Shown: positions 8,635 through 17,959, numbered from the stretch's first letter. The stretch is 64,000 bases of DNA from Fontibacterium medardense (GCA_965235075.1 OZ249404.1:806001-870000); one strand, 5' to 3'. Program-made: numbers and translations. Notes: generated by a model not told the origin, from the letters alone.

Positions 8635-10140
8635 TTAAAAAATTGCTATTTTTTTCCGTTGAATATTTTGAATTTTATCAAGAACTTCAATATTTAATTG
8701 ATCTAGTTGTTTGCTCTTAAGGTCTCTTAAATTTTGTACAACTTCCAAAAATCTTTCTGACTCAGATTTTGTAATAATATCTTTGGTTAAAGTTATAAAT
8801 TTTTCAACATAATTTTTTCTCTCAAATGGACGTTTGCCCCAAGGATTAGCGTCTGCAATTCCTAATTCATCCTCAATCTTGGTGCCATCTTCCATTTTAA
8901 TAACAACTCTACCTCCAAAACATTTTTTCTTTGGATCTTTGTCGTGATATTTTTTAGTCCATTCTTTATCTTCAAAAGTTTGAATTTTTTTCCAAAGCTC
9001 TACTGTGCTTTCTTTTTTTGCTCTTTCTGGTTTATAAGAATCTTCATGATGCCACTTGCCATCTTCGAGAGCCACTGCAAAGATATACATGATAGAATGA
9101 TCTAATGTTTCTCTACTCGCATTAGGATCCATTTTTTGAGGATCGTTTGCACCTGTACCAATTACATAATGAGTGTGATGGGAAGTATGAATTTCAATAC
9201 TGTCTATTTTAGAAAAATCTTTAATCTTTTTTTTCATATCACGAGCTAAATCTATTAAAGCTTGGGCTTGATACTCTGCGGAGTGTTCTTTGGTATATGT
9301 TTCAAGAATTACTTTTTTTGACTCACCTTTTTCTGGCAAAGAAACAATGTATTCAGCCTCAGGTCCTGATAAAATCCTAGCTATTACGCTATCTTCTCCT
9401 TCATAAATTGGGTTTGGAGCTCTTTCTCCTCTCATGCAACGATCAACTGCTTCAATTGCAAGTTTTCCGGCATGCGCTGGAGCAAATGCTTTCCAGCTAG
9501 AAATGTCTCCTTTTCGAGATTGTCTTGTTGAAATTGTTGTGTGCAAAGCTTGTTGCACAGCCTGATAAATAGTTTCGGTATCTAATTTTAATAGAGATCC
9601 TAATCCCGCTGCAACGCTAGGTCCTAAGTGAGCGATGTGATCAATTTTATGCTCATGAAGACAAATTCCTTTAACTAAATTAACTTGGATTTCATAACCA
9701 GTTAAAATCCCTTTAATTAAATCTAAACCATTTGAATCTTTTTGTTGGGCTACAGCTAATATAGGAGGAATATTATCTCCAGGATGACTATAATCGGCTG
9801 CTAAAAAAGTATCATGAAAATCTAATTCACGAACTGCTGTGCCATTTGCCCACGCAGCCCATTCACAATCAAATTTTTTAGATGAATCAATTCCAAAAAC
9901 TGTTGCTCCATTTACTCTTGGATGAGCCAATGCCATTTCTCTAGCGGTTGTAACTGGTTGTCTTGAAAAGGATGCAATAGCAACGGATGCATTATCAATA
10001 ATTCTATTAATCACCATATCAGCTGCCTTTTCATCTATAGGTGAATTGTCGCTTGCAACTTTAGCAATTCTATAAGCGAGCTGATCTTCTTTTGGTAAAT
10101 TTACTTTTGACGGGTAAACTTTAACTTTAAATTCTTTCAA
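8635..10140 (-). CDS. prpD: MmgE/PrpD-family dehydratase (2-methylcitrate dehydratase-like)
   Basis: 501 aa, full length for PrpD. The family dehydrates 2-methylcitrate to 2-methyl-cis-aconitate in propionate breakdown. Recognisable regions include the N-terminal helical domain (IASFSRQPVTTAREMALAHP), the DTFLAADYSHPGDN loop at about 108-121, the QALHTTISTRQSRKGDISSW region, and the C-terminal GTKIEDELGIADANPWGKRP. No prpB or prpC is nearby, so a stand-alone role or a different hydroxyacid substrate is possible. It lies 10 bases upstream of the nuclease gene on the same strand. Confidence 0.88.
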   Translation of the reverse strand: MKEFKVKVYPSKVNLPKEDQLAYRIAKVASDNSPIDEKAADMVINRIIDNASVAIASFSRQPVTTAREMALAHPRVNGATVFGIDSSKKFDCEWAAWANGTAVRELDFHDTFLAADYSHPGDNIPPILAVAQQKDSNGLDLIKGILTGYEIQVNLVKGICLHEHKIDHIAHLGPSVAAGLGSLLKLDTETIYQAVQQALHTTISTRQSRKGDISSWKAFAPAHAGKLAIEAVDRCMRGERAPNPIYEGEDSVIARILSGPEAEYIVSLPEKGESKKVILETYTKEHSAEYQAQALIDLARDMKKKIKDFSKIDSIEIHTSHHTHYVIGTGANDPQKMDPNASRETLDHSIMYIFAVALEDGKWHHEDSYKPERAKKESTVELWKKIQTFEDKEWTKKYHDKDPKKKCFGGRVVIKMEDGTKIEDELGIADANPWGKRPFERKNYVEKFITLTKDIITKSESERFLEVVQNLRDLKSKQLDQLNIEVLDKIQNIQRKKIAIF

Positions 10141-10182
10141 GATAATTTCTTATAATATTCAAAATACAAAATAACAATATTT

Positions 10183-10611
10183 TTAATTAACTCTTTTTAT
10201 AGTTAATATTTTATCTCCAACTTTTATATTGTTTTGTTCAAACCAACCTTCATTAACTTCAAGTGCAAGTACTATAGGTTGTCCTGAACAATGTTCCGTT
10301 AAAGATAAAGGTTGCATATCTGCTATTTTTACTATTGTGTTTGTTTTATCAATAAAAGCTATCGATAAAGGTATTTGAGTATCTTTCATCCAAAAACATG
10401 GGCTGGAACCTTCTTCAAAAATAAATAACATTCCATTATCTTTCCCTAAAGTTGGACGATTCATTAAACCCTCGCTTTGCTCTTCATCTGTTTCCGCAAT
10501 TTCGGCAATTAATTTTTTTGATCCAATCTCAATTTGAACTTTCGAAAGTTGAGCAAAGGAACTGTTGGTTAATAAAAAAATAAGAATTAATATTTTAATA
10601 ATCTGTTTCAT
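10183..10611 (-). CDS. DUF192-family secreted protein
   Basis: 142 aa with a signal peptide (about residues 1-20, ending SSFA-QLSK) and a DUF192 domain. Family hallmarks are EQSEGLMNRPTLGKDNGMLF and CFWMKDTQIPLSIAFID. The molecular role of DUF192 is not established. Its start shares a base with the stop of the upstream MazG-like gene (TAATG), so the pair is translationally coupled on the minus strand. Confidence 0.85.
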   Translation of the reverse strand: MKQIIKILILIFLLTNSSFAQLSKVQIEIGSKKLIAEIAETDEEQSEGLMNRPTLGKDNGMLFIFEEGSSPCFWMKDTQIPLSIAFIDKTNTIVKIADMQPLSLTEHCSGQPIVLALEVNEGWFEQNNIKVGDKILTIKRVN

Positions 10612-10937
10612 TATCTTTTTTGACTATTTCCTTTTGATAAAGACACTGGATATTTTATAATATTTTTTTTTAATTTTGCATAAAAACTTTTCTCTATATC
10701 AATATTCATTTTTTGAGAAATTCTTAATAAATAGAAAAATATATCAGCAATCTCATCTGCTACTTTTTGTTTATCTACTTTTTTTAAATCGCTTTCTTTT
10801 AGCCACTGAAAAATCTCTACAAGCTCTGAAACTTCTACTGATAAAGCCATAGATAGATTTTTTGGTGAGTGAAATTGATCCCAGTCTCTTTCTTTAACGA
10901 AGTTTTTAATTTTTTGATTAATTTTCTTTAAATCCAT
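10611..10937 (-). CDS. MazG-like nucleotide pyrophosphohydrolase
   Basis: 108 aa all-alpha NTP pyrophosphohydrolase of the RS21-C6/dCTPase type. It has an N-terminal RDWDQFHSPKNLSMALSVEV helix. Metal-binding acidic residues form the ExxE/ExxD pattern: EVSELVEIFQW at about 30-40 and DEIADIFFYL at about 61-70. Enzymes of this type hydrolyse dCTP or modified dNTPs to the monophosphate and so clean the nucleotide pool. The substrate here is not determinable. Coupled to the DUF192 gene downstream. Confidence 0.87.
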   Translation of the reverse strand: MDLKKINQKIKNFVKERDWDQFHSPKNLSMALSVEVSELVEIFQWLKESDLKKVDKQKVADEIADIFFYLLRISQKMNIDIEKSFYAKLKKNIIKYPVSLSKGNSQKR

Positions 10938-10964
10938 AACAAAATAGTTATTTAATTTAATTAC

Positions 10965-11360
10965 ATGTTTAAATTACATAAAAAAATACTCAAAACTACT
11001 CATTCTGTAGCTGATCTAAACTTATGCACCGCGCGATTGATGAATAATGCCAAATTTCCATGGCTCATTCTCATTCCGAAAAGAAAAAATATTAGACAAA
11101 TATTAGACTTAAATAAAAAGGACCAAATAAAACTTATGGAAGAAATTGATTATTGCAGTAGGGTTATGAAAAAAACTTTTAAGGCCTTTAATTTAAATGT
11201 AGAAAAAATTGGAAATATTATACCGCAATTACATATTCATATTATCGCAAGAAATAAAAAAGATAGTTCATGGCCTCTTTCAGTTTGGGTCGTAAAAGGA
11301 AAGCCTTACAAAAAAACTCACTTAACTGAGACCATAAAAAAAATACAAAAACTTATTTAA
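10965..11360 (+). CDS. HIT-family hydrolase
   Basis: 131 aa. The HIT active site appears as QLHIHIIAR near residues 87-95. The first His of the usual HxHxH triad is Gln, a variant seen in a proteobacterial HIT subgroup. The upstream helix and strands (NNAKFPWLILIPKRKNI) match the nucleotide-binding half. It probably hydrolyses a dinucleoside polyphosphate or adenylated nucleotide; the substrate is unknown. The next gene starts 1 base after its stop, so it is co-transcribed with rlmJ. Confidence 0.83.
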   Translation: MFKLHKKILKTTHSVADLNLCTARLMNNAKFPWLILIPKRKNIRQILDLNKKDQIKLMEEIDYCSRVMKKTFKAFNLNVEKIGNIIPQLHIHIIARNKKDSSWPLSVWVVKGKPYKKTHLTETIKKIQKLI

Positions 11361-11361
11361 T

Positions 11362-12198
11362 ATGCTGAGCTATAGGCACGGATATCATGCTGGAAATGCA
11401 GCAGATGTGTTAAAACATTTTATTCTTCTTTATGTTTTAGATTATGTAAAAAAAAAAGATAAAACTTTTATCTTTATTGACTCCCATGCAGGTGCTGGAA
11501 AATATTCTATCTCTGATCCTTACATGCAAAAAAATAAAGAATATCTTGAAGGTATTCAAAAAATATTAAAAATAAATAATGATGATATTTTTTTAAAAAA
11601 TTATTTAGATTTGATAAAATCAATAAACTCTAATTCTGATTTAAAAATATATCCTGGTTCATGCTATCTTGCTGCCAAAAGTTTAAGAATAGATGATAAG
11701 CTTCACTTTCTTGAATTGCATCCTACAGAATTTTTAAATCTTAAAAAAAATTTTGAGAATGACCCGAGAATAATTATTGAAAACGAAGATAGTTACAAAA
11801 GACTTAAGAAATTATTACCTCCTAGAGAAAAACGCGCAGTAATACTAATAGACCCATCTTATGAGCTTAAAGATGAATATGAAAAAGTATTAAATATGTT
11901 ATCGGATTGTTATAAAAAATTTCCTCTTGGAGTTTATATTGTCTGGTATCCTGTATTAAATAATAAAAAATCTGAATCATTTGTTCTTAACATTTTAAAA
12001 GAAAATTATAAAAATCTATCACATATAGAAATCATTACAGATAATTCTAATGATGGGATGCAAGGAAGTGGTTTATTTATAATTAATTGTCCATGGTCTA
12101 TAGAAAAAGATATTAAAAAAAGTTTAGAAAGTATTTTTAATTGTTTAAAAAAATCTAACGATCTTTCTAAATTACTATTTAAAAATAATATTAATTAA
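11362..12198 (+). CDS. rlmJ: 23S rRNA (adenine-2030-N6)-methyltransferase
   Basis: 278 aa, normal length. The N-terminal MLSYRHGYHAGNAADVLKH is the RlmJ signature. FIDSHAGAGKY at about 38-48 forms the S-adenosylmethionine loop, and the N6-adenine methyltransferase motif is IDPSYE (D/N-P-P-Y/F type) at about 172-177. RlmJ methylates A2030 of 23S rRNA before assembly. It converges on mgtE with a 4-base overlap. Confidence 0.94.
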   Translation: MLSYRHGYHAGNAADVLKHFILLYVLDYVKKKDKTFIFIDSHAGAGKYSISDPYMQKNKEYLEGIQKILKINNDDIFLKNYLDLIKSINSNSDLKIYPGSCYLAAKSLRIDDKLHFLELHPTEFLNLKKNFENDPRIIIENEDSYKRLKKLLPPREKRAVILIDPSYELKDEYEKVLNMLSDCYKKFPLGVYIVWYPVLNNKKSESFVLNILKENYKNLSHIEIITDNSNDGMQGSGLFIINCPWSIEKDIKKSLESIFNCLKKSNDLSKLLFKNNIN

Positions 12199-13574
12199 AC
12201 AAATAAACTTGCTATTCCAAGAAATGCAAAAAAACCTACAACATCTGTAACCGTTGTTACAAAAACAGTTGCTGAAACCGCGGGGTCTATCTTCATTTTA
12301 TTTAGTGTCACTGGAATGGCAATTCCAGCAAGACCAGCTACTGTTAAATTTACAATCATAGCGGCCCCAATAAGAATGGCTATTTTTAAATCATGAAACC
12401 AGAAATAAACAAAAACTCCTGTAATTGCTGCAAATACTAGTCCATTTAATAAACCAGTTACGACCTCTCTATTTATAATTTTCATTACATTTTTTGCATT
12501 CAATTGTTGTGAAGCTATTAATTGAATTGTTACGGTTAGGGTTTGTGTTGCAGCATTTCCTCCCATCGATGCAACAATTGGCATTAGGACGGCAAGGGCA
12601 ATAACTTTTTGAATTGTATTTTCAAATATTCCAATAACGTAAGAAGCTAAAACTGCGGTGAACAAGTTAATCAGTAACCACAAAAATCTATTTTTAGTTG
12701 TCTCTATAGGATTATCACTGATATCTTCTGCGGCTCCGATACCTCCTAATCTCAAGGCATCTTCGACTGCTTCTTCTTTAACAATCGTTACAACATCATC
12801 TCCTGTTATTACTCCGATTAATTTTTGTTCTTGATCAACAACTCCGGCTGAAACTAAATTATATTGAGTAAAAATATTACCAACTCTTTCTTTATCAAGA
12901 TCAGCTGGAATAAAAGTTTTATTTTCTGCTACTAAATTTTTCACTTTTATATTCGGGTCTGATCTTAAAATGTTTGAAATAGATGCATTGCCGATTGGCT
13001 TGCCTTCTTTATCTATAACAAAAATTTCTAAAAACTGCTCAGGTAAATCTGTTGAGTCTCTTAAAAAATCCATGGTTTGACCAACAGTCCAATCTAAATC
13101 AATAGTTACAAATTCTCTCTGCATAATTCTTGCAGCTGAGTCTTTTGGATATTTTAATCCCAATCTAAAAAAATTTTGATCTTTTTGAGGAAGATTGTTT
13201 AAAATTTGATTTTGAAATTCTTTAGGAACATTTTCTATAATTTGAAAAGCATCATCTGATTCTAATTGTTTTATAATTGAAGAAATTATATCTGGGGAAA
13301 GCTGTTCTAATATTTCTTTTTGCAAAACATCAGATAACCCTAATACAACTTCAGGATTTAAATCTGCAGATTTATGACTAAATAATTTAATCTGAACTTC
13401 ATTAGGCAAAGTTTTGATTAAATCGGCGACGTCTGCCGGATGATATTTGTCTAATAATTCGTGAACAAAAATAAAATTATTCTGCTTAACGCTTTCAGTT
13501 AAAGAATTAATTTGTTCTTCGGTAAAAACATGCCCTGTTCTGACTTTAGAAGTTTTACTAGCTTCTTGGGGCAT
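12195..13574 (-). CDS. mgtE: magnesium transporter MgtE
   Basis: 459 aa, full length. The domain order is typical. An N-terminal superhelical MgtE_N domain (about 20-135) is followed by two CBS domains (about 140-265, including VIDKEGKPIGNASIS and GVITGDDVV). Five transmembrane helices (about 290-459) carry the conserved pore region PIVASMGGNAATQTL. It imports Mg2+, with the cytoplasmic domains acting as the Mg2+ sensor. A small hairpin lies in its leader at 13587-13609. It is monocistronic, or linked to the tiny ORF upstream at 13646-13732. Confidence 0.95.
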   Translation of the reverse strand: MPQEASKTSKVRTGHVFTEEQINSLTESVKQNNFIFVHELLDKYHPADVADLIKTLPNEVQIKLFSHKSADLNPEVVLGLSDVLQKEILEQLSPDIISSIIKQLESDDAFQIIENVPKEFQNQILNNLPQKDQNFFRLGLKYPKDSAARIMQREFVTIDLDWTVGQTMDFLRDSTDLPEQFLEIFVIDKEGKPIGNASISNILRSDPNIKVKNLVAENKTFIPADLDKERVGNIFTQYNLVSAGVVDQEQKLIGVITGDDVVTIVKEEAVEDALRLGGIGAAEDISDNPIETTKNRFLWLLINLFTAVLASYVIGIFENTIQKVIALAVLMPIVASMGGNAATQTLTVTIQLIASQQLNAKNVMKIINREVVTGLLNGLVFAAITGVFVYFWFHDLKIAILIGAAMIVNLTVAGLAGIAIPVTLNKMKIDPAVSATVFVTTVTDVVGFFAFLGIASLFV

Positions 13575-13586
13575 GAAAATCTCACA

Positions 13587-13609
13587 TATAGGTTCAGCTA
13601 CTACCTATA
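13587..13609 (-). promoter_or_regulatory. leader hairpin before mgtE
   Basis: A perfect 7-bp inverted repeat (TATAGGT / ACCTATA, 9-base loop) sits 12 bases upstream of the mgtE ATG. It is close enough to affect ribosome access. It does not match the known Mg2+ M-box riboswitch in size, and regulation by it is only a possibility. Confidence 0.3.
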
Positions 13610-13645
13610 ACGAATTTGATTAAAAAAAAAGCCTAATTTTAAAAC

Positions 13646-13732
13646 TTAGTACTGTTTTTTTGATCTAGATTCTTTTGGAGCTGTGCTCTTTGCTTTTTTT
13701 TTTTCTTTTCTTGTATCGCGACTTTTTGCCAT
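13646..13732 (-). CDS. very small basic protein (hypothetical)
   Basis: 28 codons: MAKSRDTRKEKKKAKSTAPK, ESRSKKQY. The peptide is about half Lys/Arg and starts MAKSRD, a pattern I associate with tiny basic proteins of proteobacteria, but I cannot name a family. It sits alone in the mgtE upstream region on the same strand. No convincing ribosome-binding site is visible. It may be a real small protein or part of the mgtE leader. Confidence 0.4.
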   Translation of the reverse strand: MAKSRDTRKEKKKAKSTAPKESRSKKQY

Positions 13733-13816
13733 AATAAAAATAAACTACATTAAATATTAATTAATTCTATTGAATTAATTATCGACACCGATATAGCAAT
13801 ATAGGCTTAATTGTGG

Positions 13817-14704
13817 ATGTTTTTTAATAATAAAAATAAAGAATTCTTAGGTATTGCATACATGATTTTATGTATGTTTTTCTTCTCTATTAATGACGCT
13901 TTTATAAAATATATTCTCTTTCTTTATAAAGACATCACTATACTTGGTGAAATTATCTTTATTAGAGGAATTGTTTCAACGGTTATTCTAGGTTTATATT
14001 TATATTATAAAAAAAAAATAAATTTTAAAGTTATTACCTCCAAACCTCTGCATCTTAGAGGATTGGTAGAATCTATTGCTGCTATCTTTTTCTTTTTAGG
14101 ACTTATGTATCTTCCGTTTGGAGAGTTATATTCTCTTATGAATTTAGCTCCAATTTTAATTACTGCTTCTGGAGCATTTATTCTTGGTGAAAAAGTAGGA
14201 TGGAGAAGATGGACGGCTGTAATTTGTGGATTTGTTGGTGTGCTCATTGTTATAGATCCAAATAATTTAAAATTTGGTTTTGCTTTTATTTATCCTCTCA
14301 TTGCAGCAATTTTTATTACTCAACGAGACACAATTACTAGAAAATTTTTAAATCAATTTGATAGTTTGCAAATTGTTTTTATTACTTCTTTTTCAGTTAC
14401 AGTATTTTTTGGTTTTGGAATGTTTCTAAACTATAAGCCTATTAATTTAGAAATTTTTATATATATTTTTCTTTCAGCTTTTTTTGTAACGCTTGGTTAT
14501 TATTTTTCAGTTCTAACTATCAAGGCAGCAAATATTTCAACTACCTCGCCATTTCGTTATACAATAATAATCTTTGGCATAATTTTAGGTTACTTTATAT
14601 TTAATGAAATTCCTGCTTTAAATATGGTTCTTGGTTCACTAATCATTATGGGTAGTGGTATATTTATTATTTTAAGGCAAAAAAAAATCGGAATAATTAA
14701 ATAA
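13817..14704 (+). CDS. EamA/DMT-family transporter
   Basis: About 295 aa with ten hydrophobic helices arranged as two EamA repeats of five helices (about 8-140 and 150-290). The end of repeat 1 shows LGEKVGWRRWTAVICGFVGV, a typical EamA motif. This family exports or exchanges small metabolites such as amino acids; the substrate cannot be read. ATG 13817 is preferred over an in-frame TTG six bases upstream. The stop overlaps the start of the next small gene by one base. Confidence 0.85.
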   Translation: MFFNNKNKEFLGIAYMILCMFFFSINDAFIKYILFLYKDITILGEIIFIRGIVSTVILGLYLYYKKKINFKVITSKPLHLRGLVESIAAIFFFLGLMYLPFGELYSLMNLAPILITASGAFILGEKVGWRRWTAVICGFVGVLIVIDPNNLKFGFAFIYPLIAAIFITQRDTITRKFLNQFDSLQIVFITSFSVTVFFGFGMFLNYKPINLEIFIYIFLSAFFVTLGYYFSVLTIKAANISTTSPFRYTIIIFGIILGYFIFNEIPALNMVLGSLIIMGSGIFIILRQKKIGIIK

Positions 14705-14961
14705 TGGAAACGCTAATCACTCTTGTTGATTTGCTAAAATCAAAAGCAAAAAAAACTACTGAGGATGATGATTTGTTAGAATTTGAAAAAGGTAAATATT
14801 TTTTTGGAGTTGTTAAAAATGAAAATAAATATGAAGGAATTACTATTAGTAGAAAATTTGAATCAAAATATTCAAAAAGAATTGGCTTTAAGATTATAGA
14901 TACAATTGATGAATATTCTGAGAAAAATCACGCTAGAATTATGCGATATTTAGACGATTAA
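14704..14961 (+). CDS. hypothetical small acidic/basic protein
   Basis: 85 aa, no family recognised. It is charged and soluble, with no signal or membrane segment. The centre (GKYFFGVVKNENKYEGITIS) looks like a small beta hairpin followed by a helix. The coupled TAATG junction with the EamA transporter suggests translation of a real gene. Role unknown. Confidence 0.6.
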   Translation: METLITLVDLLKSKAKKTTEDDDLLEFEKGKYFFGVVKNENKYEGITISRKFESKYSKRIGFKIIDTIDEYSEKNHARIMRYLDD

Positions 14962-15033
14962 AATAAAAATATGTTAAGTTATTTTCTCAGAAGTAGTAAA
15001 TGTGATAAAATTATTTTAAATTAAATAAAAAAT

Positions 15034-15519
15034 ATGCCCTCATTTGATGTTGTAAGCAGAATTAACTATCAAGAATTTGATAATGCACTTGCTAATTGTT
15101 TAAGAGAAATTGGAACTCGTTATGACTTTAAAGGTCTAAATATTTCAATTGAAAGAAAAGACAAAACAATCACAACTCTTGCGCCAGATAATTTAAAACT
15201 TAAACAAGTGAATGAATTACTGCAAACGCATCTTATTAGACGAAAAGTTGACCCAAGAGTGATTAAAATAAAAAATTCAGAAACTGCAACTGGTGGAACT
15301 GTTAGACAAATTAGTGAATTAAAAGAAGGAATTGATCAAGAAAGCGCTAAAAAAATTATTGCAGAAGTCAAAAGTTTAAAACTTAAAATCCAAGTAAAAA
15401 TTCAAGGAGAAGAATTACGAGCAGATGGAAAAAAGAGAGATGATTTGCAGGAAGCAATTGCCGCTATTAGAACGATTGATATTGGGCAGCCAATGGAATT
15501 TGTAAATTTTAGAGACTAG
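15034..15519 (+). CDS. YajQ-family nucleotide-binding protein
   Basis: 161 aa, typical length. The start MPSFDVVSRINYQEFDNALA and the internal EIGTRYDFKG (about 26-35) are the YajQ signatures. The C-terminal repeat (VKIQGEELRADGKKRDDLQE) completes the two-RRM-like fold. Members bind nucleotides or RNA, and in Xanthomonas a homologue binds cyclic di-GMP; the function here is unspecified. Its end overlaps a tiny minus-strand ORF. Confidence 0.93.
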   Translation: MPSFDVVSRINYQEFDNALANCLREIGTRYDFKGLNISIERKDKTITTLAPDNLKLKQVNELLQTHLIRRKVDPRVIKIKNSETATGGTVRQISELKEGIDQESAKKIIAEVKSLKLKIQVKIQGEELRADGKKRDDLQEAIAAIRTIDIGQPMEFVNFRD

Positions 15520-15619
15520 ACCTATTTCTTTTAATTAAGGACTTAATTCTTTTACTAAACTTAGGTTTCTTTTTAAAACTACGATCTTTTGAAGACTTTC
15601 CGCTATATCTTTTTGTCAT
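15509..15619 (-). CDS. very small basic protein (hypothetical)
   Basis: 36 codons beginning MTKRYSGKSSKDRSFKKKPK and ending KRNRSSL, about 40 percent Lys/Arg. It has no hydrophobic segment. It overlaps the end of the YajQ-family gene by 11 bases on the opposite strand and fills the gap before the secreted protein at 15664. No family is recognised and no ribosome-binding site is evident. Chance occurrence is possible. Confidence 0.32.
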   Translation of the reverse strand: MTKRYSGKSSKDRSFKKKPKFSKRIKSLIKRNRSSL

Positions 15620-15663
15620 TTTGCCACAGAGTAATATAATAATTTAAATAATAAAATTTTAAT

Positions 15664-16113
15664 ATGAGATTCCTAAATATTTTTTTACTAATATTGTCTT
15701 TGTTTACGTTGCAAGTATCTGCTCAGCATAAAGACGCTAAAGATCATAATCATAAAAGTATTGAAGCTAAGAGTCCTTATCCTTCTGTAGATATTAAAGT
15801 TATTAAAGATGCAAAGTCTGGTTACAATATTCAATTACTTACTAAAAATTTTAAATTTACTCCTGAAAAAGTTAATAAAGAAAATGTGATGAATGAAGGA
15901 CACGCACACATTTATATTAATGGAAATAAAAATAGAGTTTATTCTGAATGGTACCACATAGAAGATGAAAAACTAACTCAGCCAATTAATCAGATTAGAG
16001 CCACATTAAATGCGAACGATCATTCTGAATACACGGTAAATTCAAGACCGATTGAAGCAATTGGAGCCATCAAAAACGAAAATATTGGCAATTGGTACAA
16101 TAATAAAAAATAA
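15664..16113 (+). CDS. secreted histidine-containing protein of unknown function
   Basis: 149 aa with a signal peptide (about 1-20, ending VSA-QH). A His/Lys-rich stretch HKDAKDHNHKS follows. A compact domain contains LLTKNFKFTPEKV and EGHAHIYINGNK, with a further His in WYHIEDE. The HxH and scattered His suggest a periplasmic metal-binding protein, possibly for copper, but no established motif is complete. It converges on the rhodanese gene with no gap. Confidence 0.7.
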   Translation: MRFLNIFLLILSLFTLQVSAQHKDAKDHNHKSIEAKSPYPSVDIKVIKDAKSGYNIQLLTKNFKFTPEKVNKENVMNEGHAHIYINGNKNRVYSEWYHIEDEKLTQPINQIRATLNANDHSEYTVNSRPIEAIGAIKNENIGNWYNNKK

Positions 16114-16506
16114 TTATTTACAAGGCAGATTAGATTTTTTCCAACCCTCTCCTGTTGCTGGATTGCCTTCAAAACCATCTGAAATATTAATTAAATTTTT
16201 ATAACCTTGTTGCTCCAATAATTTTGCTGCAGCCATCGATCTAATGCCTGATCTACAAATAATTAAGATGTTGTCTTTTTTAGAAACTTTTTTATCAAGA
16301 AATTCTTGAACAAAGTTCTCATTTTTTTGTCTATCAGGTCCTACCAAAATAGAGATGAATAATGTTTTTGAATTTAAAGATTCTGCATCAGGTTTTCCAA
16401 CGCCGCTCCATTCTTCTTCTGTTCTAACGTCAAGAACAACGCTATTTGAATTGTTATTCAAAAAATCTTCAATTTTTTCTGATGGCATATTAAAAATTTC
16501 ACTCAT
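16114..16506 (-). CDS. single-domain rhodanese-like protein
   Basis: 130 aa. The rhodanese fold is shown by VVLDVRTEEEWSGVGKPDAE at the start and the active-site loop CRSGIRS at about 84-90, with Cys as the persulfide-carrying residue. It moves sulfane sulfur in the cytoplasm; the acceptor is unknown. Located 4 bases downstream of the gabD-like gene on the same strand, so probably co-transcribed. Confidence 0.88.
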   Translation of the reverse strand: MSEIFNMPSEKIEDFLNNNSNSVVLDVRTEEEWSGVGKPDAESLNSKTLFISILVGPDRQKNENFVQEFLDKKVSKKDNILIICRSGIRSMAAAKLLEQQGYKNLINISDGFEGNPATGEGWKKSNLPCK

Positions 16507-16510
16507 AAAC

Positions 16511-17959
16511 CTATTTTATATTTCCAAATGACAATGTTTTTAATTCTAAATATTCTTCCATTCCATATTTTGCACCTTCTCTTCCAATGCCGGACTGTTT
16601 AATTCCGCCAAAAGGCATGTAGGCGCTTGCAAAAATTCCAGTATTAATTCCAATCATTCCTGCTTCAATAGCCTCTGCTACTCTCCAAATTCTCGCGATA
16701 TCTTTTGAGAAAAAATATGCAGCAAGTCCAAACTCAGTATTATTTGCAAGATCAATTACTTCTTGCTCAGTTTTAAATTTGAAAAACGGTGCCACAGGAC
16801 CAAACGTTTCTTCATTTGCAAGTTTCATGCTGTCATTAACATTTGCAAGAACAGTTGCTTCATAAAATCTTCCACCAAGTACGTGACGCTTTCCTCCAAG
16901 CTCAATAGTTGCTCCTTTTACAACAGCATCTTTTATATGCTCTTCCACTTTTGCAATCGCTGCATCATCAATTAAAGGGCCTAATTGAGTTTCGCCTTTT
17001 AAACCATCGCCCATTTTTAATTTTTTTATAACCTCAACAACTTTTTTGATAAAATTATCATAAATTTTTTCTTGAACATAAATTCGATTTGGAGAAACGC
17101 ATACTTGTCCTGTGTTTCTAAATTTTCCAAGCATAAGTCCTTCAACGGCCGCATCAATATCGCAATCATCAAATACAATAAATGGAGCATTGCCTCCAAG
17201 TTCTAAAGAAAGTTTTTTCACCGTATTTGCACTTTGTTGCATTAAAATTCTTCCAACTGCTGTGCTTCCAGTAAATGAAATTTTTCTAACTTTTGAATTT
17301 GAAGTAATTTCTTTGCCAATCTCTTCAGGCTCGCCGGTTATTATATTTATAACTCCTTTTGGAAATCCTGCTTGTTCAGCAAGAACTACAAATGCAATTG
17401 CAGTAAGTGGTGTTTGCTCTGCAGGTTTAATTATAAAAGTACATCCAGCTGCAAGTCCTGGTGCACATTTTCTTGTAATCATTGCTGCTGGAAAATTCCA
17501 AGGTGTAATTGCAGCGCAAACTCCTATGGGCTGTTTAAGAGTTATCATGCGTTTATCTTTTATTGGATCTGGAAGAACGTCTCCGTAAACTCTTTTTGCT
17601 TCTTCAGCAAACCACTCTATAAAATTTGCAGCATAAATAATTTCACCTTTTGCTTCGCTTAAAGGTTTTCCTTGTTCAGCTGTCATGATCGTTGCTAGAT
17701 CATCTTGATTACCAATAACTAAATCGTACCATTTTTTTAAAATCTTAGATCTTTCATGAGCTGTAAATTTTGACCATGATTTAAATGCAAGCTCTGCTGA
17801 ATCAATTGCATTTATAGTTTCTTTTTTTCCAAAATTTGGAACCTCTGCTATTAAATCTCCGGATGCTGGGTTTATAACTTTGATTTTTTTATCAGAACTA
17901 ACCCAAGCTCCATTCACGTAACACTTATTAATAAGTAAGTTTTTATTCTTTATATTCAT
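16511..17959 (-). CDS. gabD: NAD(P)-dependent succinate-semialdehyde dehydrogenase-like enzyme
   Basis: 482 aa from ATG 17959; an upstream in-frame ATG at 17989 would add ten residues of poor fit. It is an aldehyde dehydrogenase of the GabD class. The coenzyme-binding PWNFPAAMITRK lies near 150, the catalytic Glu in LELGGNAPFIVFDD, and the catalytic Cys in NTGQVCVSPNR. C-terminal FGGIKQSGIGREG is typical. GabD oxidises succinate semialdehyde to succinate; a related aldehyde is possible. It is divergent from the TRAP operon and might process what that operon imports. Confidence 0.88.
   Translation of the reverse strand: MNIKNKNLLINKCYVNGAWVSSDKKIKVINPASGDLIAEVPNFGKKETINAIDSAELAFKSWSKFTAHERSKILKKWYDLVIGNQDDLATIMTAEQGKPLSEAKGEIIYAANFIEWFAEEAKRVYGDVLPDPIKDKRMITLKQPIGVCAAITPWNFPAAMITRKCAPGLAAGCTFIIKPAEQTPLTAIAFVVLAEQAGFPKGVINIITGEPEEIGKEITSNSKVRKISFTGSTAVGRILMQQSANTVKKLSLELGGNAPFIVFDDCDIDAAVEGLMLGKFRNTGQVCVSPNRIYVQEKIYDNFIKKVVEVIKKLKMGDGLKGETQLGPLIDDAAIAKVEEHIKDAVVKGATIELGGKRHVLGGRFYEATVLANVNDSMKLANEETFGPVAPFFKFKTEQEVIDLANNTEFGLAAYFFSKDIARIWRVAEAIEAGMIGINTGIFASAYMPFGGIKQSGIGREGAKYGMEEYLELKTLSFGNIK

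Noticed and set aside
13587..13609. Mg2+-sensing M-box riboswitch before mgtE
   Set aside because: The leader between the tiny ORF and mgtE is about 70 bases with one small hairpin, far too short for the known M-box.
17112..17588. Long plus-strand open frame inside the gabD-like gene
   Set aside because: It lies entirely opposite a well-supported aldehyde dehydrogenase and encodes a Ser/Ile/Pro-rich composition typical of antisense frames, with no recognisable domain.
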